Shown one piece after another: positions 31,781 to 41,841 of a stretch of 64,000 nt of DNA (its first letter is position 1; the number at the start of each line of letters is the position of its first letter). Under the pieces are notes generated by a model, which was not told where the DNA came from, did no database searches, and saw nothing but the letters and a program-made list of their open reading frames with translations. The position numbers were made by a program, and so were the translations under genes. Source of the stretch: Bemisia tabaci (Eukaryota > Arthropoda > Insecta > Hemiptera > Aleyrodidae); NCBI RefSeq assembly GCF_918797505.1, contig NC_092799.1:33492597-33556596 (forward strand), written 5' to 3'.

Positions 31781-32253
31781 GTCCATCTTATTCCTACGCA
31801 TCCAGGAGGACTCGTTCTAATTAAATGGATTGCATTTTGCAAAAATGAACCAAGAGCATTCTACTGTCACCAAGATTTTGCAAATTTTTCACCTTGCAAA
31901 TATAAACTTATCATTTAAAAAAGATTCATCTTTACTCCCAAACTAAGAATTTAAGACAAAAATTACCTTTGTAAATTGATTTTATTGCATGATTTCAGTA
32001 CTTTTTTGCAAAGAATGTAAGCTGCACAATGCTAGTAAAATTGGAACGCTTGTGCTTCCTTTTTACTAGATGGAATCCAAATCTCGATTCAAGAACAACT
32101 TTCGACGAGCTGAGGGGTTTTATCCCCTTACACGCGGCAACAAGGCATGGCATTACATAAGTTAACATGTGCGATACGCGATCATATGCGTGCAGGTTTC
32201 AATGCGTGACATCCCGCGTCCATCCGGATTTCAGCTCATGCAAACTCCTATTG
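31781..32253. other. Unassigned AT-rich sequence
   Basis: No gene. ATGAACCAAGAGCATTCTAC near 31844 weakly echoes the W arm (GGAACCAAG). Confidence 0.35.
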
Positions 32254-32261
32254 ATTTCTTC

Positions 32262-32426
32262 CAGTGGCGTGGCGTGAATTGCGATGTATCGATTGTTATG
32301 CCATTTAAACCTATGGTAAATAATCGATTATTAAGGTGTCCGCTGCGAATACCCTGTTTATCGATCCTTTTCCATAGGTTTAAATGGCATAACAATCGAT
32401 ACACCGCAATTCACGCCACGCCACTG
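32262..32426. mobile_element. hAT-type MITE J, copy 2
   Basis: A 165-bp element with almost perfect 60-bp inverted arms (CAGTGGCGTGGCGTGAATTG, TGTATCGATTGTTATGCC, ATTTAAACCTATGG). It has a perfect 8-bp TSD ATTTCTTC at 32254-32261 and 32427-32434. The arm identity suggests it is the youngest J copy here. The 166-codon frame 32169-32669 runs through this palindrome and is not taken as a gene. Confidence 0.95.
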
Positions 32427-32570
32427 ATTTCTTCCGCTTCTTTAGAACTAATCCCTCGTCGATATGAGTTTTTTACAGGGATCAAAAGCCTCTTTGTACC
32501 GATTTCTTCCGTAAGCTCCTTTCTCTCGTCCTTTTTTCGGTGTTACGTGCGTGTGCGTCTACATACGCTG

Positions 32571-32736
32571 CAGAGGCGTGGTGTGCTTTGCGATTTATCG
32601 ATTGATCTACCATTTAAAACTATGGAAAAGGATCGATTATTATTAGGGTGTTCGCAGCGAACACCCTAATTATCGATTCTTTACCGTAGCTCAAATGGGG
32701 AAATATCGATAATCGATCATTCACGCCTCGCCTCTT
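32571..32736. mobile_element. hAT-type MITE J, copy 3 (degenerate ends)
   Basis: Ends CAGAGGCGTGGTGTGC and TTCACGCCTCGCCTCTT. The centre contains a 21-base palindrome, GGGTGTTCGC, A, GCGAACACCC. About 145 bp right of copy 2. The flanking octamers do not match clearly, and the last base of the end is altered. Confidence 0.8.
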
Positions 32737-33289
32737 CACGCCTCGTTACGAAACGTGATGAAACCAGGTAATCTCAGAATTGCAAAGCTTGAAATTGAAT
32801 TTATTTTGTATAAAAGTACAATAATCTACAATATGAAGAAGGGCCTTCTCACAATAGCGATATAAATGAGGTGTAGGGTCCTCTTTATCAAAACAGCATA
32901 CGAGAACCAGATGTTTTTAATTGCATCTCGAATTCTTGACGGTGAAACTGCAAAACCGTGTATCTAGTTTTGGTGTTTCAGAATTCACACTCCTACTTAA
33001 TTTTCACGAAAGAGAACAAACAAACATGAAAATTTTTCTTACACAGAAAAAAACCATGGGAGTTTTCAAAATATGGCAGATAGTTTTCTTTTTAAAAAAG
33101 AAAGTGTAACAGAAAGCCAGAAACTTTCTAAACGGCGATTTAAGCGTTCTTGTAGGTTTACTGTTGATCTGTAAAAGTAGCGCTGGAATCTCTGCAGGTA
33201 CCGCAAGTGTAGCTGACTATAACAGTTTTAAGCGCTGCGGTGAGCCAGATGCTCAGCTCATTTTTTCTCTGAGCAGATTTTATTTTATT
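32737..33289. other. Unassigned sequence
   Basis: TTTTGGTGTTTCAGAATTC at about 32967 resembles a G-repeat arm. A pair TTTTTCTTACACAGAAAAAA near 33036 is a local AT-rich inverted patch. No gene. Confidence 0.35.
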
Positions 33290-33297
33290 CACGATGC

Positions 33298-33462
33298 CAG
33301 TGGCGAGCCGTAAGTAAATCGATTTTCGAGATTTCCCCATCTGAAGATATGGTGAAGAATCGATTATGAAGGTGTTCGTTGCGAACACCCCGTTTATCGA
33401 TCCTTTTCCGTAGAATTAAATGGCAGATCAGTCGATATATTGCAAAGCACGCCGCGCCGCTG
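33298..33462. mobile_element. hAT-type MITE J, copy 4
   Basis: A 165-bp element, ends CAGTGGCGAGCCGTAAGT and GCACGCCGCGCCGCTG, with a perfect 8-bp TSD CACGATGC at 33290-33297 and 33463-33470. The centre is AAGGTGTTCGTTGCGAACAC. The arms have diverged from each other more than in copy 2. Confidence 0.92.
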
Positions 33463-33470
33463 CACGATGC

Positions 33471-33976
33471 CCCCTCGTAAGCCTTCCAATAAAAGATGAT
33501 CGTTTGCCCGCCGAGTGTTTACGAACTAACAATCAGCGCTGCTGACGTTCGCAACACGCCTTCATGCATTGTGATACCGCTCGCACGACGGCGGGGTATT
33601 GCGAGTTGTACGCCCTCACTTCAGAGCCGAACCGTTCAGCCGAAAAATAAACATCGCGAAGGCAGGGGTAATAAGCGACGTTTAGCGGCTCATGAAAAAA
33701 CGATGATAGAGTCTTTAGAGGCCATGAAAAATTCATAACGTCAACGTCTCATCTTAATCTATTTACATACGTTGTGAGTACAGTTTCATATGCGGCGCCC
33801 TATACGTATTGAGCGAGCGAGCTTCATTTTCTCTCGGAAATCCGGTCGAAGTGCAGTCTCCTTTTTCTTTTTCATTTTTTTAAGCAAAGCCTGTATTCTT
33901 TCACCGTTGAAATAATGGATCTGCTGCGTGCAAGAAATGTAGGGAACTATACTGTACTAACTTTCATCACGTAAAA
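33471..33976. other. Unassigned sequence
   Basis: An 80-codon frame (33496-33738) and an opposing one (33533-33736) occupy the same bases. No domain recognised. Confidence 0.35.
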
Positions 33977-34420
33977 TCTACTCTATATAAAAAGGTAAGC
34001 ACAGGTGGTTATAACGCCAAAAAATCCTACCCTAACCGTGAGCGTCTTTTCCGACCATCTAGGTGATTTTTCTCTGTGCTCTCAAATATTTTCATCTTTA
34101 ATTTCTTCTTTCGTTTACTTATTCAGCGATTCCAGTGATTTTCCAGTGGTTTTATGGTAAAGTATCAATATTATTGATAGCCTTGATAATTCTGAGCGCA
34201 TAATACAATTTTTTTATTCACATTTCCTCTTTTTCCATAGAAATTACCAACTATGAATGAACCGCCCGCTTCGCCCCACAATCATTAATGGTCGCCGATG
34301 AATCTTTTTTTTTTTTTTTTTAGAGCTTTGTCCTATTTTATGCCAAATTAATCCTCAAGCGGTCCGCGGAGCGGAACTCGGGGGTTGGACCCCGTAGCAC
34401 TCAGGGGTGTAGCCCCCTAG
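33977..34420 (+). mobile_element. Short non-autonomous Helitron
   Basis: It starts TCTACTCTATATAAAAAGG preceded by A (33976) and ends GTAGCCCCCTAG followed by T (34421), fitting the Helitron rule A|TC...CTAG|T without TSD. A stem GGGG (34404-34407) with CCCC (34413-34416) lies just before CTAG. Upstream GGGGTTGGACCCC and CCGCGGAGCGG add hairpin potential. No Rep or helicase is encoded in 444 bp. The 15-base T run near 34306 lies inside. Confidence 0.65.
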
Positions 34421-35278
34421 TCATTTATAAATCACAATAGGCACTATAAAAAAAGGTGAAATACACTCTGTATAGTGCGCCGTTTGTAAATAGCTTTTTT
34501 AATACGGCGGAGAATTGCACCTACGGTGTAGTAAAAAGCTAGAAATTTTGAAACACCTGTTCATTTGAATACAGCGGCGTCATTTAATGGGGAGAGGGGC
34601 TACTGCTGCCCCCCCCCCCCCCCGCGCTTTGAAAGTTCTAGATAAACGAGAAAATTTTATTGAATTGCTGAAAATTTGACTTTTTTCTTTACTTAGGATA
34701 GGAGTTATGTCAGGTCACCTGTTCCTTCCCTCCAAGGTTTCGGGGTTTGGAATTCAGAAACATCTAAGTACCCACTCAATTTCAGTATCGCATCTCCTTC
34801 GATATTTGCCGTATCTTTACTATCGAACCGAACAGATTGACAAGAAAAAAAGGAAAGAAACCATGCATAATACTCGCACGAGCATACAACCGTATGTGCA
34901 AAGTGGAAACTTGAGTTCTCTTATCCGTGGTAGTCGGCACTGAGGTCTCCATACTTCACAGCAAGCTCGCGTGCAAGCAAACGTAGCAAATTATCAAATC
35001 CGACACCTGAAAGCAATGAAAAGTGTCCCACTTGAGTGAGAGAAGGGGTTAAAGGACGCGAGCGCAAAGGCTGCTAATAGGAAAATACGGGGGGGGGGGG
35101 GGGTTGACGAGTTGGATATCGTTATTGCTACAAGGCCCAAATTAACGATAATCGTTTGTATTGATAGCCCCAGTTCATGCTAATATGATAAGAATCATAA
35201 AGCACGCGGTATGGATAGAAGGAACAGTGCTGCATTTTGTTGGTTTATTCTACAGTTGAGAGTGTAATACTAATGAAG
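34421..35278. other. Unassigned sequence with C and G runs
   Basis: A run of 14 C bases lies near 34609-34622 and 14 G bases near 35089-35102. A 78-codon frame (34707-34943) has no domain. Confidence 0.4.
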
Positions 35279-35542
35279 TATATCGACGGTGTAAGTCGGC
35301 AATCACATAACTCATTTGCGGTGTCTGAAAAGCTCCGCCTCTATGTTATTTTTTTAAAAAAGAACAAATTGACATCATTCCTTATAGTTTTTGGAGAATT
35401 TTCTTCGCACAGAGAAGAAAAATCACGGAAGTTTTAAAGAATTGCCGTTCAGTAGTTTTCCGTTTAAAAAATAAAGTATGACAGGAAGTCTGCGACGTTG
35501 CAAACCGAGTTATGTGATTGCCGACTTACACCGTCGATATTT
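35279..35542. repeat. Foldback repeat G, copy with both arms
   Basis: A perfect 34-bp arm (ATATCGACGGTGTAAGTCGG, CAATCACATAACTC) at 35280-35313 is inverted at 35508-35541. The inside includes GAAGAAAAATCACGG and GTAGTTTTCCGTTTAAAA, which also occur at 13354-13556 and, looser, at 26165-26380. No TSD seen. Confidence 0.8.
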
Positions 35543-36088
35543 CATGCGTTTTTTAACCTTCAACAGCCTTTAAACTGAGTATGTGCGTCAATTTCTTTTG
35601 CATCAGTACTTATATTCCAGAATCCACTATGACGTTATACCACAAGATATCACTCCTTTTTCCGCGCATTACACGACAGCTCAATGTGGACAATTGCTCC
35701 TCTGAGGGGTAGGGAGCTGCATTGGATTCGGGCTGGGTTCATGTAAATGCTGGTGGGTGCGGGCCATGAAGGGGGGCAGGGGGAGGCTCATTGTTCTTGT
35801 CTAAAGGAGAGTATCAATGAACTGCCCTCCCTGGCGCGCTGGAAAGCGGCGAAAGCCTCCCTTTCACAGAGCGCGGGCGACAGGACAGGGCGCGATGATA
35901 TGAAACCTGTGTGTTGTCATTGCCACAGACCTTGCGATGGCCTCATCACCACCTCCCTGTTACTTAAAGGAGCAATAAGCTTCTAATTTTTGAAATCTAG
36001 ATTCCCTCAGACAGAATCCGAAAAACCTGCTTTTAATGAAAATAACGGATATAGCTGAAACAGCAAATCTCGATTTATTTATGAAAAA
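35543..36088. other. Unassigned sequence
   Basis: A 79-codon frame at 35747-35986 has a cysteine/histidine patch (CCHCHRPC), which looks like a zinc knuckle by chance. It has no splice or family support. Confidence 0.35.
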
Positions 36089-36473
36089 TGGACGCAGTTC
36101 TACCAAACAGACCTATGTGGAGGTGAAAAAGATGGGGTGTGCTCGTTGAAGCTGCATAAAAAGCAATGTAAAAGTGTGCGTGATTCCTTTTGAAGAATTG
36201 GAAAAGCGGGATATTCATTCTAACAAACAGACCTATGTGCCAACTGAATGCGGGATTCATGAGCCGCGAGGATGGGACGAGAGCGTTGTGGACAGGGCGA
36301 CAGGGCTCATGAGTTAGAGCACACTATGACGAGCACGAGCAGCAGCATTGACGACCATTTCCGTTGACGTCACTGGCGCTTTATTATTCTCACTCACTCT
36401 TACGGCCAGAGAACTGAATAGCACACCCCATATTCCTCACCTCCACATAGGTCTGTTTGGTAGAAATACGTCC
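36089..36473. mobile_element. Element B, copy 2
   Basis: A 385-bp element with ends GGACGCAGTTCTACC and GGTAGAAATACGTCC. The arms share CAAACAGACCTATGTGGAGG, TGAAAAAGATGGGGTGTGCT and complement. The interior has a CTCATGAGTTAGAGCACAC block and GTTGACGTCACTGGCGC. An extra arm fragment (AACAAACAGACCTATGTGCC) lies inside at about 36222. The frames here are arm artefacts. Confidence 0.8.
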
Positions 36474-36576
36474 AATGATAGCTACAGAAAAGCTACAAGG
36501 GCGCAAAAGACGCAATTTCAGATGAAAGGGGTTCGAGGTTCCTTTTTGCAAATGCAAGCCAAATGATGATAACATT

Positions 36577-36944
36577 TGGACGTATTTCTATCGAACAGAA
36601 CTATGTGCAGGTGGAAAAGATTGGGTGTGCTCGTTAGTTATCGGACGGTGAAAATGCATGGGAATTAAAAAGTGTCAGTGACGTCAGCGGCGACGACCGA
36701 GACGCGACACGACGGTCGGGAGTCATTAACTCATGAGCTTTGTGCACAACACTCTTGTCCATGCCCACGGCTCATGAGCGCCGCATTCAGTTGGCACATA
36801 GTTCCGTTTGACAGAATGTAAAATCCCGCTTTTCCATCTCTCTAAAGGGAATCATGTCCACTTTAACATCATTTCTTAAGCAGCTCTCTAGAGCACACCC
36901 CATCTTTCCAACTTGTTTATAGGTCCGTTTGGTAGAAATACGTA
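36577..36944. mobile_element. Element B, copy 3, interrupted at its right end
   Basis: Left end TTGGACGTATTTCTATCGAA, CAGAACTATGTGCAGG; right end CTTGTTTATAGGTCCGTTTG, GTAGAAATACGTA. At the last TA the N-family MITE (36945-37359) has inserted, and B-like bases ACATTTG continue at 37361. It is about 100 bp from copy 2 in the same overall arrangement. Confidence 0.75.
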
Positions 36945-37359
36945 CACTGAAAAAAAAAAATTGGTGTATTTACTGAGAAAAGGGTAAAATGACCAAGAAT
37001 TCAGGGTTCTATTTGATCCCAGTTTTTTCTTGGTAAAATTACCATTTATGGAATTGGTAATTTTACCGAGAAATCTCGGTAAAATTATTGAACTTTCTCG
37101 GTAATTTTACTGGACTTTGGTAAAAACGCCAATATTTTTTATCGACTATGGTAGAATTACCGAGATAAAATGGCAAAGTTACCGGGATTGATTACCAATA
37201 AAAGCGGTATTCTTACCTGAAAAGAACAGTAAAAATACCGGGTTTTAGGTAAGCTTACTAGTCTGTCTTGGTAAAATTACCAAAAATTGGTAAAAAAAAA
37301 GCGAGATGGTAAAGGTACCAACGGACCTTGGTAAAAACGCCGAAAATTTTTCTTCAGTG
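36945..37359. mobile_element. MITE family N, GGTAAAATTACC-rich
   Basis: A 415-bp element with ends CACTGAAAAAAAAAAATTGG and AAAATTTTTCTTCAGTG, TA duplicated at 36943-36944 and 37360-37361. Because it sits in a known B end, the target TA is clear. The interior is built from many small palindromes of the type GGTAAAATTACC, CTCGGTAATTTTACC and variants (at least eight). Confidence 0.88.
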
Positions 37360-37361
37360 TA

Positions 37362-37998
37362 CATTTGTATTATGTTAAGGTGCTCAATCCCCCAAGATTT
37401 GTGGTCTGAAAGAGAGCAGTGGAGGTTAGGAGTCGTAGAGCACGAGGGAGTGCTGTAAAGCGACTTATATGTATGTGCATTTGTATTCATTGCAGCACCC
37501 AGTTGAGCGGCTCTGGGGCGCGGTTGACTTGCCGTCGCGGCGTCGCGCGCTGGCTGTGGGAGCGTGGCTGAAGATGTCTTGGTCGAGCGGTTCGCCCTTT
37601 TCCCGGTGGCCTCCGCTCAGGGGTCCAGGCTCGGGGCACTTTGTCTGGGGGCGGCGGTGCGGAACAGCGACGGCGACGCTTCCTGCCATCGCGGGACCGC
37701 GGGCCTGCCGGGCGTCGGGGGCGTCTTCCTTGCTCAATTACGCCGTCTGCGTCTTCGACGGCCGTCGCTGTCGGTGCATCGCATGTGTGACTGGGCGGGA
37801 CCCCGGACCGGCCCTCGTTCCGCTGAGCTGATGAGAAGGGAGTAGGCTCCGAACTACCGGTGCCCTACTTCTTTTCGCAACCGAATGGAGCCGCAAAGAC
37901 CCATCTGATCGGGAGCAACGACTCCTTGAGTTTTAAACCTTAGGAGACTCACTCAGTCAAATCCTCTACGTGATCTTGGGACAGGGTCGGTGTAGCTC
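37362..37998. other. GC-rich block open in two frames, no recognised gene
   Basis: From 37490 to 37840 the sequence is strongly GC-rich. Two overlapping plus-strand frames (37469-37831, 37564-37845) and an opposing minus frame stay open. The predicted residues are Arg/Gly/Ala/Leu-rich without a domain. It could be the 5' untranslated region of a retroelement or gene. No direct support. Confidence 0.35.
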
Positions 37999-38333
37999 AG
38001 AGACAAGATACCCTCCACTGGCCTCCTAGCGACAGGTGGAAGCTTTCACTTTCGGGGTTTCAACAATTCCTTATGGACAATTACTAGGGAGCAACAGTCA
38101 TCACCCTAGTTTCGGCTGTTGATTTACCTACATGGTCGATGATGAGCTTCGGATGACGTCATGAGCCAAACAAGTTTCCGAAACGTCGGCCATTTTCGGC
38201 TTGTTTGCAAAACGAAACTGCCAACACGTTGTTGAACATCAACCATGTAGGTAAGTCAACAGTGGAGTGCTGAAGTCCCGAAAGTAAAAGCTTCCACAAT
38301 GGCCAAGATACTAGTGGAGGGTCTCTTGTCTCT
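37999..38333. mobile_element. Mutator-like element K
   Basis: A 335-bp element with ends AGAGACAAGATACCCTCCAC and GTGGAGGGTCTCTTGTCTCT. The arms continue through GGAAGCTTTCACTTTCGGGG and TTGATTTACCTACATGGT. The flanks GGTGTAGCTC (37989-37998) and GGTGTAGCTG (38334-38343) match at 9 of 10 positions, a Mutator-type TSD. No transposase. Confidence 0.8.
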
Positions 38334-38373
38334 GGTGTAGCTGGGGTGCCGGAGTGATGAAACACCCTGGGCT

Positions 38374-38767
38374 AGAGTACCTGTATAGTGAGAGTATGGA
38401 CAGATGTGAAACTCCGAAAATATATCAGGCCTTCAGTGATGCTTCTGCGAATGAAGTTAGGGCCCAGAAATGCAGCCAACCTATGGATTTCAATTATCTA
38501 GAACGATTTACTAATACTATTGTTACGAACCGTCGTTTCTTAAGCACGTATTTGACTCAGTTTTTGCATAAATTTACTCATTTTTGCGGAAGAACGCTCA
38601 TTTCTGTACATTCTTGGCCATCTTTGTTAAAAATTAGAATTTGCAGACTCTGCAGACTGGCAGTGAAATTTTGTGAGTTAGAAGTTGATTAGAAAGGTTG
38701 GCTGCACTTTTGGACCCTAAGGCCTCCATGCAGCGATCTGTCCATACTCTCGCTATATAGGTACTCT
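38374..38767 (+). mobile_element. Mutator-like element L, copy 1
   Basis: A 394-bp element with ends AGAGTACCTGTATAGTGAGA, GTATGGACAGAT and complement ending TATATAGGTACTCT. It has a perfect 10-bp TSD ACCCTGGGCT at 38364-38373 and 38768-38777. Interior arms include TAGGGCCCAGAAATGCAGCC and GGCTGCACTTTTGGACCCTA. The sister copy at 51353-51737 is in opposite orientation. The 112-codon frame over it is an artefact of the repeat. Confidence 0.9.
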
Positions 38768-38780
38768 ACCCTGGGCTCCC

Positions 38781-38850
38781 CTGCGGACTGATTATTTAAA
38801 TCGATAGGCAAAGCGATAGACAAGAAAAACGGCGGGAGAATGGAGAGGTA
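38781..38850 (+). mobile_element. Element AA, single arm
   Basis: CTGCGGACTGATTATTTAAA, TCGATAGGCAAAGCGATAGA and CAAG match the left arm of AA at 46324 and 25271. No right arm is visible before the next repeat. Confidence 0.6.
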
Positions 38851-38971
38851 TACTCTCCGTGGAAACGGGTGGTCTACGCCTTAAAGTTCATGGAACAGCT
38901 TCTGCCTTCATAGCCGAATTATCTAAGAATGAAATTTTCATCAGTCCTTTGTCAGGGGTGGGGGGGGGGGG

Positions 38972-39148
38972 GCGCTCGCCGCCTAAAATTGTGACAACGG
39001 CGTCGCTTTTTCTTCGTCGCAAAGCGCGCTCAAAGTCATGTGTGTGTCAAAGTTTTGTGATAAAACAGCAGCCGGTGTCATGACTTTGAGCGCGCTGTAA
39101 GACGGAGAAAAACGACGCCGTTATGTCGCATTTTTAGGCGGCGAGCGC
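38972..39148. repeat. GC-rich foldback element
   Basis: Inverted arms GCGCTCGCCGCCTAAAATTG, CGGCGTCGCTTTTTC, AGCGCGCTCAAAGTCATG and complement enclose a short loop. The total is 177 bp with about 75 bp arms. It directly follows a G run (38957-38971). No TSD. Confidence 0.75.
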
Positions 39149-40185
39149 GCAAATTTTGCTGCGAATCAGTGAGTTCATCCAAGTCAGGTAGGGCAAACCT
39201 TGAAGTAGACTCGATTTCGAAAATTTAGGCGTTATTGCTCCGTCAACACATTAGTAAGGGTTCGGTCCTTCGAATCGAAAATCGACTGCAGCCATAGCCA
39301 TATACTTGGCTCGCACAACGCAACGGCGGTTTTTTCTACATTTATTTTACCAGTTATAGACTACAGCTTTTATCCGCAGAACTTTCAACATAGATAGTTA
39401 GTCTTTTGTATGAACGGATTCAAAAGCTTATTTACATGAACAATACTAAAAGGCTTGACGTTTCTAACCGTTACCAGCTAATTTTCAGCTGCAAAAAAAC
39501 ACTTAAAATGAATAAAAATTGAATTGCGACCTGACCCCAGTCGTTAAAACGTAACTAATGGAATTCAGTACCGAATATCCCACGTTAACCCATATCTCCT
39601 TGTTGTACTTGGATATTCGGGATACGTTTCCTGAGCTTTATTGTTACTTTACAAATTAGTATTATAGTATACCAAAGGCTAGAAGCTTAGTGACGGATCA
39701 AAAAAGGTGGAAAACTCATCTCCCTGTTATCCCTACTCCACCTTAATGTCGCGATTCATATTATACGTGATACATATTTATTTGGACTTCACCTGCAGTT
39801 CTCCGAGAGAAGAATATTAGCGAGGCGCTTCACGTAATTTTGTGGGTGACCACCGTGCCGGCCCGTCGAAGACGTGACGTAACGTGACATCGAGACAGGA
39901 TATTCAAGACGTCCCGAGTCGCCAAACCGCGGTCCACTTCCTGTTCTCACACTCCGGATCTTCTCGTATCCCTCCAAATTGAATCCCTTCCCTCGAGAAG
40001 TTGTTTTCGGGCCAAAGTGCTGCGGAGAACTTTTCCACGACCGAGAAAGTCACACTGCCGTTCCACCCTTTTCTATATTTGTTCAAGTGTCGTCCTCGTA
40101 TTTTCTCCAATTGCTATCTTGGGAAAGAGTGGTGGAATTCTGATGAATGAAGGGTGGAAATTCAAAACCTGGTAAGTGTCATTTC
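39149..40185. other. Unassigned sequence
   Basis: No gene recognised. Local pairs ACCGAATATCCCACG and TGGATATTCGGGAT (near 39570 and 39608) could be an old small repeat. Frames at 39789-40110 on the minus strand have no domain. Confidence 0.35.
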
Positions 40186-40352
40186 GTCGTTTTTACTAAA
40201 AAAACGTAACTTCATTCCAATGTTGCCAAGTTTCCTGTCGCAAATTATATTTTTATAAAGAAAATCTTGGGAATTTCCGACTGAAAATTTCACTGATTAT
40301 TCCTCTGATCTCATGCAAACATTAAAATAATTCCGGACAAAAATTTTCTCAA
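40186..40352 (+). repeat. Diverged A-related half element, second copy
   Basis: Matches 91-265 block by block: ACGTAACTTCATTCC, ATGTTGCCAAGTTTCC, AAAATCTTGGGAATTTCC, GACTGAAAATTTCACTG and TCATGCAAAC. Only the left half is present in both, implying that the repeat unit itself may end here. Confidence 0.55.
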
Positions 40353-41679
40353 GTTTAAGTATTAAGTATTAAGTTTCTTTCGTGTTTTCCTGAAAAAAAT
40401 GCCGGTATGAAAAACCTTTTCTATAATTAGAGCGGAGATATGTGTCGTTATTTATTAATTTTAGCAAAATACTGAGCTTCAGTCCGAGCGATATTAAACA
40501 GAATTCTTGAAGTCGAAGCGTCATCCGATCTCAAGTCGCAGCTTCGTCAGTCAGCGTGCGTGACTCACGGTTGCCGCGGCTTATTCACTCGTCATTTACT
40601 TATTTCTTTTTTTTTCACTCATAGCAATCAAGGTAATTTTCTTTAAAAGAGAATGAATGTAAATCAGGCAAAATTGAATGAAATAAATTGCAACGCAGGA
40701 ATAACTTGCCACTTTTCTATGATGCGTTTGAGTCACCTTCCCTCCCTCCAACCCAGGTTGATCGTCATTTCCGGCGAGTTAATTTCACTGATTTACGCTT
40801 CATTCTAGCACGAGTATATTTTTCTCCTTTTTCAGGATACGGGAAGGACTAATGAGCAGACAGATAAGAGATCTTATGAATTAATATTTGAAACGTTGCC
40901 GAGTTTTCTCATAATTATCATGCAGTAAGGAAGTAGTCAATCATTTGATACCGTAAGAATGATTTGATGCTCACATAGAGGATTCTGTCAAAGAGGTGAT
41001 AAAACTTGGTTAAAAGTACTCTCAGCGTTGTACTGACATCTCAAGACAGGTATATGTCTCTCAAGTGTTGGCATTATAGGCATACACTGCATGAACATAT
41101 TATCACGCGTCTTGGGGGCACAGTTTTAGTTCTCATGCAAGCGGTGAAGGAGACTAACAAAGTAAGAAAAAACAGTAATGATGCAGGAAGAAAGATTTTT
41201 CTGTCAATATTTTCCTGATAAGATTACTTTTTGAGACAAACAGAATAATATGAATATAAAATCAGGATATAAACGGGCAGAATATAAAAGTCCCGCTGTC
41301 CTAACGGACATCTTATGACAGCAACTAGAATCTAATTTGAACAGTGGGAATACAGGTTGCGTAGATATCTTTGAAAAAAATTATTATCAGGACGCTCCTA
41401 TATGATCTCCGGGGAATATTACTCCGTTGTAAAATTGAAATTTCTCAATAAAATGAAAAAGGGTTCTTCTTTAATTTCATTTTTTTAAAGAACAAAAAAA
41501 CTTTGACAGTCATATTTTTCAGTTCTTTCTCCGCCTAGAAGTGCCAGCATTTAAGGGTTCATTCAGTGTTATTTGAGGTCTAAAAGTAGGCCCTGATTTA
41601 ACCTTAAGAGGCAATTCAACCGAATATTTTGTTCCAACTCTCATCACTCAACGTTTTACGCAGCTTAAGTGCACTGAGC
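40353..41679. other. Unassigned AT-rich sequence
   Basis: No gene, RNA or repeat boundary recognised. A 70-codon frame at 41006-41218 lacks a domain. Confidence 0.4.
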
Positions 41680-41841
41680 CAGTTGCGAGGCGTAAATGAT
41701 CGATTATCGATATATCCCCATTTGAAGCTATAGTAAAGAATCGATTATTAAGGTGTTCGTTGCAAACACTGTCTATCGATTCTTTTCCATAGGTTGAAAC
41801 GGCAAATTAGTCGATATATCGCAAAACACGCCACACCACTG
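41680..41841. mobile_element. hAT-type MITE J, copy 5
   Basis: A 162-bp element, ends CAGTTGCGAGGCGTAAATGA and CACGCCACACCACTG; interior AATCGATTATTAAGGTGTTC and TCTATCGATTCTTTTCC. The flanking octamers CACTGAGC and CATTGAAC agree at 6 of 8 positions, an aged TSD. Confidence 0.88.

Noticed and set aside
32169..32669. 166-codon plus-strand frame
   Set aside because: It runs through the palindromic MITE J copy 2 and into copy 3; the openness comes from the repeat.
34707..34943. 78-codon frame with mixed residues
   Set aside because: No domain, no splice context, and it lies between homopolymer runs; within chance.
35880..35950. CCHCHRPC cysteine/histidine cluster suggesting a zinc finger
   Set aside because: One short cluster in a 79-codon frame with no second motif, splice signal or family resemblance.
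39722..39735. CCCTGTTATCCCTA, 14 of the 18 bases of the I-SceI homing endonuclease site
   Set aside because: No adjoining intron, endonuclease frame or vector-like sequence; treated as coincidence.
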